DNA from: Oscillospiraceae bacterium NTUH-002-81 | Lineage (GTDB): Bacteria; Bacillota; Clostridia; Lachnospirales; Lachnospiraceae | DNA length: 64,000 nt | Assembly: GCA_032620915.1 (NCBI GenBank) | Contig: CP136052.1 | Coordinates: forward strand, 2,658,001-2,722,000 | Direction: 5' to 3' | Part shown: in pieces, positions 37,010 to 46,406 of the stretch | Position numbering within the stretch: position 1 is the first letter of the stretch | Layout: the number at the start of each line of letters is the position of its first letter | Made by a program: the position numbers and the translations under genes | Notes under the pieces: model-generated | The model's database searches: none | What the model saw: only the letters and a program-made list of their open reading frames with translations | What the model was told of the DNA's origin: nothing

Positions 37010-38368
37010 TCAGGCGGCTGATCCCTCGTTTCCCTTCAATTTATCCCAGGCCACAAGCCTGAAAGTCCCCCAGATCAGCACCAGCGTGATGGCCCAGGTG
37101 ATGGGAAATACGATGAACAGACAGGGCAGCGTCCGCACCTGTCGGAAAACCGTCTCCACCCAGACGATGCGGAAAAGGCAGATACCCAGCATGGTCATCA
37201 GTGCGGGACGCAGGGAATATCCCATGCCCCGCATAACACCGGCAGGCACCTCATACAGGCCGCACACCGGCCCCAGTGCCAGCACAATGAGCATCCGCTG
37301 GCAGGCAGCCTCGATCACGGCCGCCTCTGAGGAAAAGATCCCCGAAAATGCCTGCCGCCAGATGACCAGCGGCGTGTTGACGATACTGTCAAACAGCACC
37401 GAGCCCACCAGGCAGAGCACCAGGATCCGTCTGCACCGCTGCCGGTTGCCCGCCGCATAGTTCTGGCTGACAAAGGTGGTCGCCGCCTGCCCGCAGGCGC
37501 TGAGGATATAATAGGAAAAATACTCATAATTCATGGAAATGGCACTGCCCGCCACCGCAATGGAGCCAAAGCTGTTCACCGCCGACTGGATAAAAATATT
37601 GGCCAGGCAGAACACCGCTCCCTGCAGCCCTGCGGGTAGCCCGATAGACACGATTTTTCCCACAAATTTTCCGGAAAAACAGAGGCTTTCCACAGATAAA
37701 CGGATCTCATCCGTCTCCCGGATCAGCCACCAGACAACCATCCCCGCAGAAAACAGGGTGGAAAGATCGGTAGCAATGGCAACACCGGCCACACCCAGTC
37801 CACACACAATGACGAAAAACAGATTCAGGCCCACATTGATAAAGCCGGAAAACGTCAGGATCAGAAATGGCCTGCGGCTGTCCCCCTTGGAGCGCAGGAT
37901 TGCCGAACCGAAATCATAGACCAGCAGCGCCGGATAGCCCAGACAGTAGATCCGCAGATACTGCACGGCCAGATCCAGAATTTCCTCCGGCGTGTGGATC
38001 AGCACCAGAATCGGTCTGGCAACCACCTGCCCCAGAAGCAGGCCGACCAGTCCCACCGCCAGCGCCAGCACCATGGCGATCTGGATCACGCCCTGAATAT
38101 CTTTCTTTTCTCCTTTTCCAATACACATGCCCAGCAGCACGTTGGTGCCCACCGCCAGTCCTGCCGACAGGCTCACGATAAATGCCACGATCTCTCCGTT
38201 GGTGCCCACCGCCGCCAGTGCCGCGGCATCCGCAAACTTTCCCACCACCGCCGTATCCGCTGCGTTAAACAGCTGCTGCAGCATACTGCTGGCCGCAATG
38301 GGCAGGGCAAACCAGAACAGTTTTCCCGCCAGCGGCCCGTGGAGCATGTCCACTTTTGTATCTCTCAT
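37010..38368 (-). CDS. MATE-family efflux transporter
   Basis: A 452-residue MATE protein beginning MRDTKVDMLHGPLAGKLFWF, with SSMLQQLFNAADTAVVGKFA early and ATTFVSQNYAAGNRQRCRRI in the second half. ATG 38368 has GAGGGAG upstream. It starts about 30 bp after the end of the UvrA-like gene on the same strand, so the two are probably co-transcribed and could be jointly involved in export or resistance. Confidence 0.92.
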   Translation of the reverse strand: MRDTKVDMLHGPLAGKLFWFALPIAASSMLQQLFNAADTAVVGKFADAAALAAVGTNGEIVAFIVSLSAGLAVGTNVLLGMCIGKGEKKDIQGVIQIAMVLALAVGLVGLLLGQVVARPILVLIHTPEEILDLAVQYLRIYCLGYPALLVYDFGSAILRSKGDSRRPFLILTFSGFINVGLNLFFVIVCGLGVAGVAIATDLSTLFSAGMVVWWLIRETDEIRLSVESLCFSGKFVGKIVSIGLPAGLQGAVFCLANIFIQSAVNSFGSIAVAGSAISMNYEYFSYYILSACGQAATTFVSQNYAAGNRQRCRRILVLCLVGSVLFDSIVNTPLVIWRQAFSGIFSSEAAVIEAACQRMLIVLALGPVCGLYEVPAGVMRGMGYSLRPALMTMLGICLFRIVWVETVFRQVRTLPCLFIVFPITWAITLVLIWGTFRLVAWDKLKGNEGSAA

Positions 38369-38399
38369 CAAAACTCCCTCTTCTCTCCAAAGATCATTT

Positions 38400-40925
38400 T
38401 CACAGCCGCAGGTATTTTCCCGTCACACTTTCTGGATTCTTTCGGATCTCCTCCGGCGTTCCGGCAGCCACGATCCATCCACCGGCCTCTCCGCCGCCGG
38501 GCCCCATATCGATCACATAATCCGCATTGGCGATCACATCCAGATCGTGCTCAATGACGATCACGGTGGCGCCATTCTCCACCAGCCGGTCAAACACCTG
38601 CAGCAGCGTCTGCACATCCAGCGGATGCAGGCCGATGGTGGGCTCGTCAAACACAAACACCGACGTATCCTGCTGTCGCCCCATCTCCGATGCCAGTTTC
38701 AGCCGCTGGGCTTCCCCGCCAGACAAGCTGGGCGTCGCCTCCCCCAGCGTCAGATAACCAAGCCCCAGATCCTCCAGCACCTGCAGCCGCTGCCGCACAG
38801 TTTTCAGATCCTGGCAGGCTTCTTTTGCATGCTTCACATCCATGGCCATCAGCTCCGGCAGCGCATACAGCGCCCCGTCAGCATTTTCCCGCTTTATCTC
38901 ATAGGCCTCTTTCCGATAACGACTTCCCCGGCAATCCGGGCAGGGGATGTCCACATCCGGCAAAAACTGCACATCCAGGCTCACCACGCCGGTGCCGTCG
39001 CAGGTGGGACAGCGCAGGTTTCCCGTATTATAGGAAAAAGCACCAGCTGTTGTTTTTCGTTCCCTGGCCAGCGGCAGTTTTGCATACGTTTTTCGCAGCT
39101 CGTCATGGACGTTGGCATAAGTGGCAACCGTGGAACGGACGTTGATGCCGATGGGTGCCGCATCGATGAGTTTGATCTGCCGGATGCCCTCCGCCGTCAC
39201 ACCGCGCACATGGGGCGGCAGCGGCTTTCCCTCCAGCGCCGCCGAAAGTCCCGGGATCAGGCTTTCCAGAATCAACGTCGTTTTGCCCGAGCCCGACACG
39301 CCGGTGACCGCCGTCAGCCGCCCTTTGGGAATGTCCACCTTCAGCGGCTTCACCGTGTGGATGGCCGCCGTGGACAGATGGATGGCGCCATTGTCAAACA
39401 TCTGCGCCCGCAGTATCCGGCTTCGCACCTGCACCGTTTTCCCTGCCAGGAACGGCCCAATCCGGGAAGCCGGATTGTCCGCCACCTGCGAAATCGTTCC
39501 TTGGGCAATGACCTGGCCACCGTCCGCCCCCGCTTCCGGCCCCATCTCCACCACCCAGTCTGCCTCAGACAGGATCTGTACATCGTGATCCACCAGGATC
39601 ACTGAGTTGCCGTCCGCCAGAAGATCGCGCATGACACCTTTCAGTCCCACAATGTTGGACGGATGCAGACCGATGGAAGGCTCATCCAGCACGTACAGCA
39701 CGCCCGTGGTGCGGTTTCGCACGGCACGGGCCAGCTGCATCCGCTGCCGCTCTCCCGTGGACAGGGTGGACGCCGCTCGATCCAGTGACAGGTAACCAAG
39801 TCCCAGATCCAGAAGCCGCGCCGCCACCCCGGCAAAAGAATCGCAGATGCTCTCCGCCATGGGCCGCATTTCCTCCGGCAGTGTCTGTGGCACGCCAGCC
39901 ACCCATTCCACCAGATCCGAAAGGGGCATCTGGCACACCTCGGCAAGGCCCAGTCCCCGCACCTTCGGCTCCCGGGCCCGGGCAGACAGACGGGTGCCGC
40001 CGCAGTCCGGGCAGACCCCTTCCTTCAGAAAACGCTCCACCCGCTTCATACCCTTCTCATCCTTCACCTTTGCCAGGGCATTTTCCACCGTATAGGTGGC
40101 ATTGTAATAGGTAAAATCCATCTCTCCGGCCTGATTGGTCGTCTTGGATTTGTAAAAAATATGCTTCTTTTCCGCGGGGCCGTGATACACGATATCCCGC
40201 TCTTTCTCCGTCAGTTCCCGAAAAGGCACGTCCGTACGCACCCCCATGGCCCGGCACACATCCGTCATCAGCGACCACATGAGAGAACCCCAGGGTGCCA
40301 CCGCCCCCTCGTCAATGGTCAGCGATTCATCCGGCACCAGCGCCGCCTCATTCACCGTCCGCACAATGCCTGTGCCGCTGCACGTCCGGCAAGCCCCCTG
40401 GCTGTTAAACGCCAGCTCTTCCGCCGACGGCGCATAAAAATGTACCCCGCACACCGGGCACACCAGATCATGCCCCGCCGCCACCCGCAGGGACGGCTCC
40501 AGCACATGCCCGTTTGGGCACCGATGGTGCGCCACCCGGGAAAACAACAGCCGCAGGCTGTTCAGAAGCTCCGATCCTGTCCCAAAGGTGCTGCGGATCC
40601 CCGGCACCCCCGGCCGCTGATGCAGTGCCAGCGCGGCAGGCACGTACAGCACCTCATCCACCTGGGCCTTCGCCGCCTGGGTCATCCGCCGACGCGTGTA
40701 GGTAGACAGCGCTTCCAGATACCGGCGGGAGCCCTCTGCATACAATACGCCAAGCGCCAGGGAAGATTTTCCCGAGCCCGACACCCCCGCGACCCCCACG
40801 ATTTTGTGCAGGGGAATATCTACGTCAATATTTTTCAGATTGTGTACATGGGCATTCCGAATGCGGATTGCCCGGGGCTCTGCCCCCTGTTCTGTTTCTT
40901 TTTCCTGTATCTGTTGTTCGTTCAT
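38400..40925 (-). CDS. UvrA-like ABC ATPase (UvrA2/DrrC type)
   Basis: An 841-residue tandem ABC ATPase. Walker A motifs are GVSGSGKSSLA and GVSGSGKTTLI; signature motifs are LSTGERQRMQLA and LSGGEAQRLKLA; Walker B motifs end DEPSIGLHP and DEPTIGLHP. Zinc-finger CxxC pairs (CPVC, CPDC, CPTC) are present. It is about 100 residues shorter than canonical UvrA in the region that binds UvrB. Relatives of this class occur with drug-resistance or antibiotic-synthesis genes. ATG 40925 has a GAGG site; the longer frame does not. Confidence 0.88.
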   Translation of the reverse strand: MNEQQIQEKETEQGAEPRAIRIRNAHVHNLKNIDVDIPLHKIVGVAGVSGSGKSSLALGVLYAEGSRRYLEALSTYTRRRMTQAAKAQVDEVLYVPAALALHQRPGVPGIRSTFGTGSELLNSLRLLFSRVAHHRCPNGHVLEPSLRVAAGHDLVCPVCGVHFYAPSAEELAFNSQGACRTCSGTGIVRTVNEAALVPDESLTIDEGAVAPWGSLMWSLMTDVCRAMGVRTDVPFRELTEKERDIVYHGPAEKKHIFYKSKTTNQAGEMDFTYYNATYTVENALAKVKDEKGMKRVERFLKEGVCPDCGGTRLSARAREPKVRGLGLAEVCQMPLSDLVEWVAGVPQTLPEEMRPMAESICDSFAGVAARLLDLGLGYLSLDRAASTLSTGERQRMQLARAVRNRTTGVLYVLDEPSIGLHPSNIVGLKGVMRDLLADGNSVILVDHDVQILSEADWVVEMGPEAGADGGQVIAQGTISQVADNPASRIGPFLAGKTVQVRSRILRAQMFDNGAIHLSTAAIHTVKPLKVDIPKGRLTAVTGVSGSGKTTLILESLIPGLSAALEGKPLPPHVRGVTAEGIRQIKLIDAAPIGINVRSTVATYANVHDELRKTYAKLPLARERKTTAGAFSYNTGNLRCPTCDGTGVVSLDVQFLPDVDIPCPDCRGSRYRKEAYEIKRENADGALYALPELMAMDVKHAKEACQDLKTVRQRLQVLEDLGLGYLTLGEATPSLSGGEAQRLKLASEMGRQQDTSVFVFDEPTIGLHPLDVQTLLQVFDRLVENGATVIVIEHDLDVIANADYVIDMGPGGGEAGGWIVAAGTPEEIRKNPESVTGKYLRL

Positions 40926-41031
40926 TTCTGCCTCGTATTCTTTTTCATGATCCAATTCGCTGTTTGCTCCATCTCGCAAACCCGCACAACCTTGCTCTAC
41001 GCACATTATACATGATCACATTCACCGTTCA

Positions 41032-41190
41032 TTATATCACGAACCCGCGCTATCGCGCTCTATTGCCTGCTACGCAGGCTGTTCGTTCACTTATGGCACA
41101 AGAAAAGTAAATGCCATCTCCGATGGCGCTTCTTCTTTTCTTTTGTGCTTATTATATCACGAACCCGCGCTATCGCACTTGATTGCCCAC
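41032..41190. repeat. Structured repeat element C with its first unit duplicated
   Basis: ATTATATCACGAACCCGCGC occurs at 41032 and again from 41152, bracketing a full element C: GCCTGC (41065-41070) / GCAGGC (41074-41079), GCACAAGAAAAG (41096-41107) / CTTTTCTTTTGTGC (41135-41148), inner GCCATC/GATGGC. Compared with the copy at 17885, the outer stem has changed GCGC to GCAC and its partner GCGC to GTGC. The second unit overlaps the end of a MATE gene. Confidence 0.72.
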
Positions 41191-42518
41191 TGTTTTTCTT
41201 TGCGCTTCTCCACCAGAAACCAGATGATGCACAATACCACCTGCACGATGGTGGAGGATGGTGTCGCCAGCCCGATGGTAAACAGTGTTGCCCCCGGTCG
41301 GCTGCTGAACAAAAACGCCAGCGGCACACGGATGCCAAACGCCCCCAGAATGCCCTGGATCATCACAAAACGGGTGGAGCCGATACCGTTGAAATATCCA
41401 ACAAAGCAGAAATAAAAGCAGGTCAGCAGACAGTCGATGGCATAGGCCTTCAGATAATCCGCACTGGCTGCGATCACCGCCGCGTCGCTGGCAAAAATGT
41501 AGGACAAAAGATCCCCCTGGAAAAATGCCAGGTAAAACATCACCAGTGCACACACCAGCGACAGCCCCATGGCATAAAACAACGACCGGTGCGCCCGCTC
41601 ATAGCAGCCCGCGCCGTAATTCTGCGCCACAAAAGCCGCCATGCCCTGCATAAACGCAGACGGGATCAGCATGAGAAATGCCACCACCTTCTCGGCCACG
41701 CCCACCCCCGCGGAGGCACTGACACCCAGCCGGTTCACGATCGCCAGAATGATCATAAAGGAAAGCCCCACCAGAAAATCCTGCAGCGCAATGGGGAATC
41801 CCAGTCCAATGATCTTGCTCACATTCTTTTTTTCAAATCGGATCTGTTTTCCGGAAAAAGAAAAGGGCAGCGTCTTTTTCCGGATCAAAACAAAAGAAAT
41901 GCCCACACTCACAAGCTGTGCAAACACTGTAGCAATGGCCGCGCCTGCCGCCCCCATATGAAAACCGGCCACCAGCAGAAGATCGCCGAAAATATTGCAG
42001 ACACAGGCAATGGCCACCGTCACCAGCGGTGTCCGGGAATCCCCGATGCCGCGAAACACACTGCCGATCAGATTATAAGCAATGATCACAATGGAACCGG
42101 CCCCGCAGATGCGGATATACGCCACCGTCCGGGCAAATGCTTCCTCCGGCGCATTCATCACGCCGGCAATCCCGCCAGCTGTCAGAGGCAGCAGCACCGT
42201 CAGGCATACGCCGATCACAAAAAACAGCAAAATACTGTTGCCAATGATGTCACCGCCCTTATGCGGCTTCCCCTCTCCCAGCGTCTGTCCGAGAAAAATC
42301 GTCGTTCCCATAGAAAAACTCACCAGCAGATTCGTCAGCGTTGTCATAATCTGAGAACCCGTTCCCACCGCGGACACATCCACCGGCGTACCAAACTTTC
42401 CCACCACCAGCAGATCCACCGCGCCGTACATCGCCTGCAAAAACAGCGCTCCCAGCACCGGCGCCATAAATCCCAGCAGAGATTTCATAATATTTCCTTT
42501 TGTAAAATCACTGGACAT
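41157..42518 (-). CDS. MATE-family efflux transporter with a repeat-derived C-terminus
   Basis: A 453-residue MATE protein beginning MSSDFTKGNIMKSLLGFMAP, with FLQAMYGAVDLLVVGKFGTP early and AAFVAQNYGAGCYERAHRSL later. ATG 42518 has AGGAGG 9 nt upstream. The last ~11 residues (QWAIKCDSAGS) are encoded by element C sequence, so the original stop was probably lost or replaced. It is separated from the UvrA-like gene by about 230 bp of repeats. Confidence 0.9.
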   Translation of the reverse strand: MSSDFTKGNIMKSLLGFMAPVLGALFLQAMYGAVDLLVVGKFGTPVDVSAVGTGSQIMTTLTNLLVSFSMGTTIFLGQTLGEGKPHKGGDIIGNSILLFFVIGVCLTVLLPLTAGGIAGVMNAPEEAFARTVAYIRICGAGSIVIIAYNLIGSVFRGIGDSRTPLVTVAIACVCNIFGDLLLVAGFHMGAAGAAIATVFAQLVSVGISFVLIRKKTLPFSFSGKQIRFEKKNVSKIIGLGFPIALQDFLVGLSFMIILAIVNRLGVSASAGVGVAEKVVAFLMLIPSAFMQGMAAFVAQNYGAGCYERAHRSLFYAMGLSLVCALVMFYLAFFQGDLLSYIFASDAAVIAASADYLKAYAIDCLLTCFYFCFVGYFNGIGSTRFVMIQGILGAFGIRVPLAFLFSSRPGATLFTIGLATPSSTIVQVVLCIIWFLVEKRKEKQWAIKCDSAGS

Positions 42519-42757
42519 CCTTCTTTTCCTCCTGTAAAAAACGGGCTGAACAAGAGAAAGCGAAACGCCTTCCATCTTATCCAGCCCGTTATTCTTCTAT
42601 AACAAACCCTCCGATGAAACCCATATGCAGTTGAAGATTTTTGCTAAGCAGTATTATAACGCTATTGCTCACCAAAATGCAAGACTAAGTTCCTGAAAAG
42701 CTTTTTTATCCTCTTGCTTGTTCATGTGAAAACAATAACCTGTAAAATTGTCACCTG

Positions 42758-43313
42758 ATTTCGATCCGCGCTCCCACGAGGGGAGCGACCAGTAACCGGG
42801 TATCCATATATCCAATATACCATATTTCAATCCGCGCTCCCGCGAGGGGAGCGACGTGCTGGGAATAGACATTGACATGCCGACATTTCAACCCACGCTC
42901 CCGCGAGGGGAGCGACTCACTGGGCTAATGATTTTATTAACGACCCAACCATTTCAACCCACGCTCCCGCGAGGGGAGCGACTAAAAACAACCGAGTTAG
43001 AGTACAACCCAATCATTTCAACCCACGCTCCCGCGAGGGGAGCGACCTATCCCCCTGGCCGGTCAGCGACTGGCGCCGGATATTTCAACCCACGCTCCCG
43101 CGAGGGGAGCGACTCTGGGATGGATGGTATCCCAGATACTGCAATTTAATTTCAACCCACGCTCCCGCGAGGGGAGCGACAAAATGTGTCACAGGTGCCG
43201 CAGGTCACCACGGCCATTTCAACCCACGCTCCCGCGAGGGGAGCGACAACCTTTACGGGGTTTTATTCCGGCGGCGAAGCCATTTCAACCCACGCTCCCG
43301 CGAGGGGAGCGAC
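42758..43313 (-). CRISPR. Type I-C CRISPR array, 9 repeats and 8 spacers
   Basis: Nine 32-bp repeats start at 42758, 42824, 42885, 42951, 43015, 43082, 43149, 43216 and 43282. In transcribed (minus) orientation they read GTCGCTCCCCTCGCGGGAGC then GTGGGTTGAAAT, with a 6-bp stem, the usual I-C form. Spacers are 29-35 nt. The two repeats at the low-coordinate end are degenerate, marking it as the old end, so the leader is on the cas2 side. Array and cas genes share the minus strand. Confidence 0.97.
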
Positions 43314-43503
43314 TGCAAACCTGACCGATTTTTCTTATGGCCAGCCTTGCATTTCATAACATATCACAATCTTTCCTGCATTTCTCTATGAAATTACGTT
43401 CTTGTGATCTGCTATCTTTGTTTTTTGTACATATTTTCCGGTGCGAATCTCCCTGGCATTTTTTGTCCGCTTGTGATTCGCACCACATTTTTAATTACAG
43501 TTT
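43314..43503 (-). promoter_or_regulatory. CRISPR leader with a 10-bp inverted repeat
   Basis: A 190-bp A/T-rich stretch between cas2 and the youngest repeat. It contains GGTGCGAATC (43440-43449) and GATTCGCACC (43475-43484), a perfect inverted repeat around a 25-nt loop. It should hold the array promoter and the spacer-integration signals; I could not fix the promoter by eye. Confidence 0.65.
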
Positions 43504-43794
43504 CTAAAGGATGAGTACATCGTCCTGTGCAACGCCTCTGTCCACACCGACGTGTTCTACTTTGGTCTGGTATTTGTTGCCCAGATAGTAGAATCTGAGA
43601 CTGTCCACGTCCTCGTCTATGATTTCCGTCAGAATTGCTTTGAGCGAAATCATCTGCGCATTGTCTACAATACATTCAAAAACAGAGTTCTGTACTCGTC
43701 TTCCATAATTTACACATTGCTTTGCGACCTTGCGCAAACGCTTTTTCCCGGCAGCGGTTTCCGTATTTACATCGTATGTGATCAATACCAGCAT
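43504..43794 (-). CDS. cas2: CRISPR-associated endonuclease Cas2
   Basis: A 96-residue ferredoxin-fold protein beginning MLVLITYDVNTE, with the conserved Asp of the first strand, and the YGRRVQNSVFECIVD segment. With Cas1 it forms the spacer-integration complex. It lies 9 bp after cas1 and next to the leader. Confidence 0.95.
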   Translation of the reverse strand: MLVLITYDVNTETAAGKKRLRKVAKQCVNYGRRVQNSVFECIVDNAQMISLKAILTEIIDEDVDSLRFYYLGNKYQTKVEHVGVDRGVAQDDVLIL

Positions 43795-43803
43795 TTTTTC
43801 ACC

Positions 43804-44835
43804 TTATTTCCACAGGAATACCGGATATCCATCCAGATCGCCTCTTAAATATCGCGCCAGCAGCATGGCCTGCACATAGGGGACCATTCCCCATTCTACC
43901 TTTTCTTTCAGATAGGGATGGGTAATCACTTCTTTTTTCTTATTCTGCCATTCTGTCAACAAACGCTTTCTCGCATCCTCATCCATTAGCACCGCACCGT
44001 TTTCTTTACAGGTGAAGTTTTTTGCCGTAACAATTTTTTTATTCACCAACGACAGCACAAATCGGTCTGCCAGAACGGCCCGCAGCTCTTCGATCAGATC
44101 CAGGGAAAGCGACGTCCGGCCCGGGCGGTCGGTATGCATATAGCCTACATAAGGATCCAGCCCTACCGTTTCCAGTGCAGAGGTAATCGTATTGGTCAAA
44201 AGTGTATACACAAACGACAGCATGGCATTCATGGGATCCAGCGGCGGCCTCTTGTTTCTCCCGGTAAAGGAAAAATCCTTTTTCTGCTGCAAGATCAGTT
44301 CATCAAAAACGCCAAAATATACACTGGCAGCCTCTCCCTCATAGCCCCGGAGCTGCTCCATGGATGAACTGTTTCTGATCCATTCCAGAGAATTCTTCAG
44401 ATATACGGAAGCATTTTTTACACGTTCCGCATCAATCTGCATGCCATGATCCCGGATTGCCCGCTCCAGTACCCACCTTGCATTGTACACTTTCCCCGTG
44501 ATACAGTTTTTCGCAATTTCCAGACTGGTCTGCGCGTCTTTACTGCTGGTATACTGCTGTTCCCGCAGAAGCACATTTCCTTTAATCTTCCCGGAAACAC
44601 GGGCGAGAAATTTTCCCTGCGGCGTAACGTAACAAAGAGAAATATTTCGATGGGCACAGGCGCCCATCAGCGCAGGGCTTGTCCCTCTGTACCCAAAAGA
44701 AACGATGCCTTCCAGATTGTGCAGCGGCACCCGTCCTTTTTCTGTTTCCCCTTCATAAATCACGATATTTTCACCATTTAAGGAAAGATAGCTGTTCTCA
44801 GAGGTCACATATAGCGTATTTAATAATTTTTTCAT
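43804..44835 (-). CDS. cas1: CRISPR-associated endonuclease Cas1 (subtype I-C)
   Basis: A 343-residue integrase. The metal-binding residues are in YEGEAASVYF (Glu), GYMHTDRPGRTSLSLDL (His) and LDLIEELRAV (acidic). N-terminal MKKLLNTLYVTSENSYLSL is typical of I-C Cas1. The ATG overlaps the cas4 stop by 4 nt (ATGA) and has a GGAGG site. The longer frame upstream reads through cas4 and is not real. Confidence 0.96.
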   Translation of the reverse strand: MKKLLNTLYVTSENSYLSLNGENIVIYEGETEKGRVPLHNLEGIVSFGYRGTSPALMGACAHRNISLCYVTPQGKFLARVSGKIKGNVLLREQQYTSSKDAQTSLEIAKNCITGKVYNARWVLERAIRDHGMQIDAERVKNASVYLKNSLEWIRNSSSMEQLRGYEGEAASVYFGVFDELILQQKKDFSFTGRNKRPPLDPMNAMLSFVYTLLTNTITSALETVGLDPYVGYMHTDRPGRTSLSLDLIEELRAVLADRFVLSLVNKKIVTAKNFTCKENGAVLMDEDARKRLLTEWQNKKKEVITHPYLKEKVEWGMVPYVQAMLLARYLRGDLDGYPVFLWK

Positions 44836-45494
44836 GTTTCCTCCTTCAATGCCTGTTCTATGTACGTTTTGACAGAAACATTTCTTCCCAGTTCCGGGAG
44901 GCAGATCTCCTTTAACGAACAGGCACTGCATGCTTTTTGATATTTTACCTTCGGCGTATACCCGCGGTCATAATATTGATGCATTTCTTCCAAAATATCG
45001 GCCACTTCTTTTCTTAACTGTGCGGAAATCGGCACAATTTCCCTGCGCCTTGTCTCCCCATAGAAAATGGCTCCTTCCGGAATGTCTGTGGAAAACATTT
45101 CCTCCAGACACATGGCCTGGGCCGCCAGCTGCAGATGATCCTCTTCCGTCTCTTTGGGCTTTCCTTTCTTGTATTCCACCGGATAAACATGGTATAACCC
45201 CCGGTGCCCATGCAGCCGTATCCCGTCTTCCACCCGTTGAAATTCCACGATATCACATTCTCCGCTGACACCCAGCGTTCTGGAGGATACCGGAAGCGCC
45301 CGCGTGATGATGGTATCTTTCCGTTTTTCTGTGAGATAGGGATCATGCGCCTTTTTATGCATCAGTTCTCCGGTCACTGTGTGGACATTTTCTGCCCACT
45401 GCTGTTCAATGTGGATCAGCGCCCACTGTCTTCTGCAAAATTTGAAATGCTGTATCCCTGATATCATCAGATATTTGTCTTCCGGGTACTCCAT
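44832..45494 (-). CDS. cas4: CRISPR-associated exonuclease Cas4
   Basis: A 220-residue RecB-like nuclease. FKFCRRQWALIHIEQQW holds the first cluster cysteine, GECDIVEF and YPVEYKKGKPK the D-ExK catalytic motif, and CSACSLKEIC the remaining iron-sulphur cysteines. It trims and orients prespacers by PAM during adaptation. It starts directly after the cas7 stop and overlaps cas1 by 4 nt. Confidence 0.95.
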   Translation of the reverse strand: MEYPEDKYLMISGIQHFKFCRRQWALIHIEQQWAENVHTVTGELMHKKAHDPYLTEKRKDTIITRALPVSSRTLGVSGECDIVEFQRVEDGIRLHGHRGLYHVYPVEYKKGKPKETEEDHLQLAAQAMCLEEMFSTDIPEGAIFYGETRRREIVPISAQLRKEVADILEEMHQYYDRGYTPKVKYQKACSACSLKEICLPELGRNVSVKTYIEQALKEET

Positions 45495-46406
45495 TTAAAT
45501 CATCCTTTTCACTTTCACCGAATCCGGGATTTCCTCTTCATGAAGGGTTACCGTATAGTCCTGATATTTTCGCGGATAAATAACCTCGTCCTTTTTCTTC
45601 ACCTCTACAGCCTCAAACAGTTTGTATGCAGGACAATCCCCCAGTTCTTTGCTGTGTTTGAACACGATCAGTTCCCGCACTGCCATTTTTCCCCGTGCCG
45701 CAGAATGATCGTTTTCAAACATATTGATGATCGCATCCCACAAAAGGGCCAGATCCTCCTCTGAAAATCCCGTTGTTTTGCGGGCCAGATTGGCAGAAAC
45801 GTACCCTTCCACCCGATACAGCCCGTAGGGCACAATGGTTTTGCGTCCCATTTCTGTTTTCTTATTTTCCGCAGCCGTTTCCGTGGTGATCGCCACTCTT
45901 GTGATCGTCACTTCCTGGCTGATGATCGGATCTATGCTTCTGGCAAAGCCAAGCTGCACCGGCCCTCTTACCTGCCCGCAGTTCAGAGAAGCTTTTACAA
46001 AAGTTGTCATAACTGCGCCAAATGTCCGGATATCATAAAAATTCTGACACATATAATCCCGCAGTTTCCGATCCGCATCCGGGTCATTTTTCTTCAGTTT
46101 TTTCAAAGATTCCGTCACTTTTTTCTCATCTGTATCCTGCACGCCCAGCGCCTCACAGGCTTCTCTGTCGCTTCTGTTCAGCGGAATATCTTCCCGGATA
46201 TAAATCTTATACCCGGGTTCGCCTTCTTTTACCGTCTCCACGTAATTGCGGATCTTGCGTTTCAGGCAGACATCCGTCACCAGCCCCAGGCCGCTTTCCG
46301 GGTCGATTCTCGGCATATTTCCCGCGTCCGGATCCCCGTTTGGATTACCATTTTCCACATCAAATAAAACAACAAACTCATATCTGTTTTTGATCGCCTC
46401 GCTCAT
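45495..46406 (-). CDS. cas7c: Type I-C Cascade backbone subunit Cas7c (Csd2)
   Basis: A 303-residue Cas7 protein that polymerises along the crRNA. MSEAIKNRYEFVVLFDVENG, followed by NPNGDPDAGNMPRIDPESG, is the typical Csd2 start, and ITRVAITTE in the middle is conserved. The stop of cas8c directly abuts its ATG. Together with Cas5c and Cas8c it forms the I-C effector. Confidence 0.96.
   Translation of the reverse strand: MSEAIKNRYEFVVLFDVENGNPNGDPDAGNMPRIDPESGLGLVTDVCLKRKIRNYVETVKEGEPGYKIYIREDIPLNRSDREACEALGVQDTDEKKVTESLKKLKKNDPDADRKLRDYMCQNFYDIRTFGAVMTTFVKASLNCGQVRGPVQLGFARSIDPIISQEVTITRVAITTETAAENKKTEMGRKTIVPYGLYRVEGYVSANLARKTTGFSEEDLALLWDAIINMFENDHSAARGKMAVRELIVFKHSKELGDCPAYKLFEAVEVKKKDEVIYPRKYQDYTVTLHEEEIPDSVKVKRMI

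Noticed and set aside
41145..42602. Plus-strand open frame opposite the MATE gene
   Set aside because: His/Gln/Arg-rich shadow with no motif; the minus strand is a clear MATE transporter.
42856..43324. Open frames running through the CRISPR array
   Set aside because: They arise from the repeat unit itself, have no ribosome sites and translate to repeated peptides.
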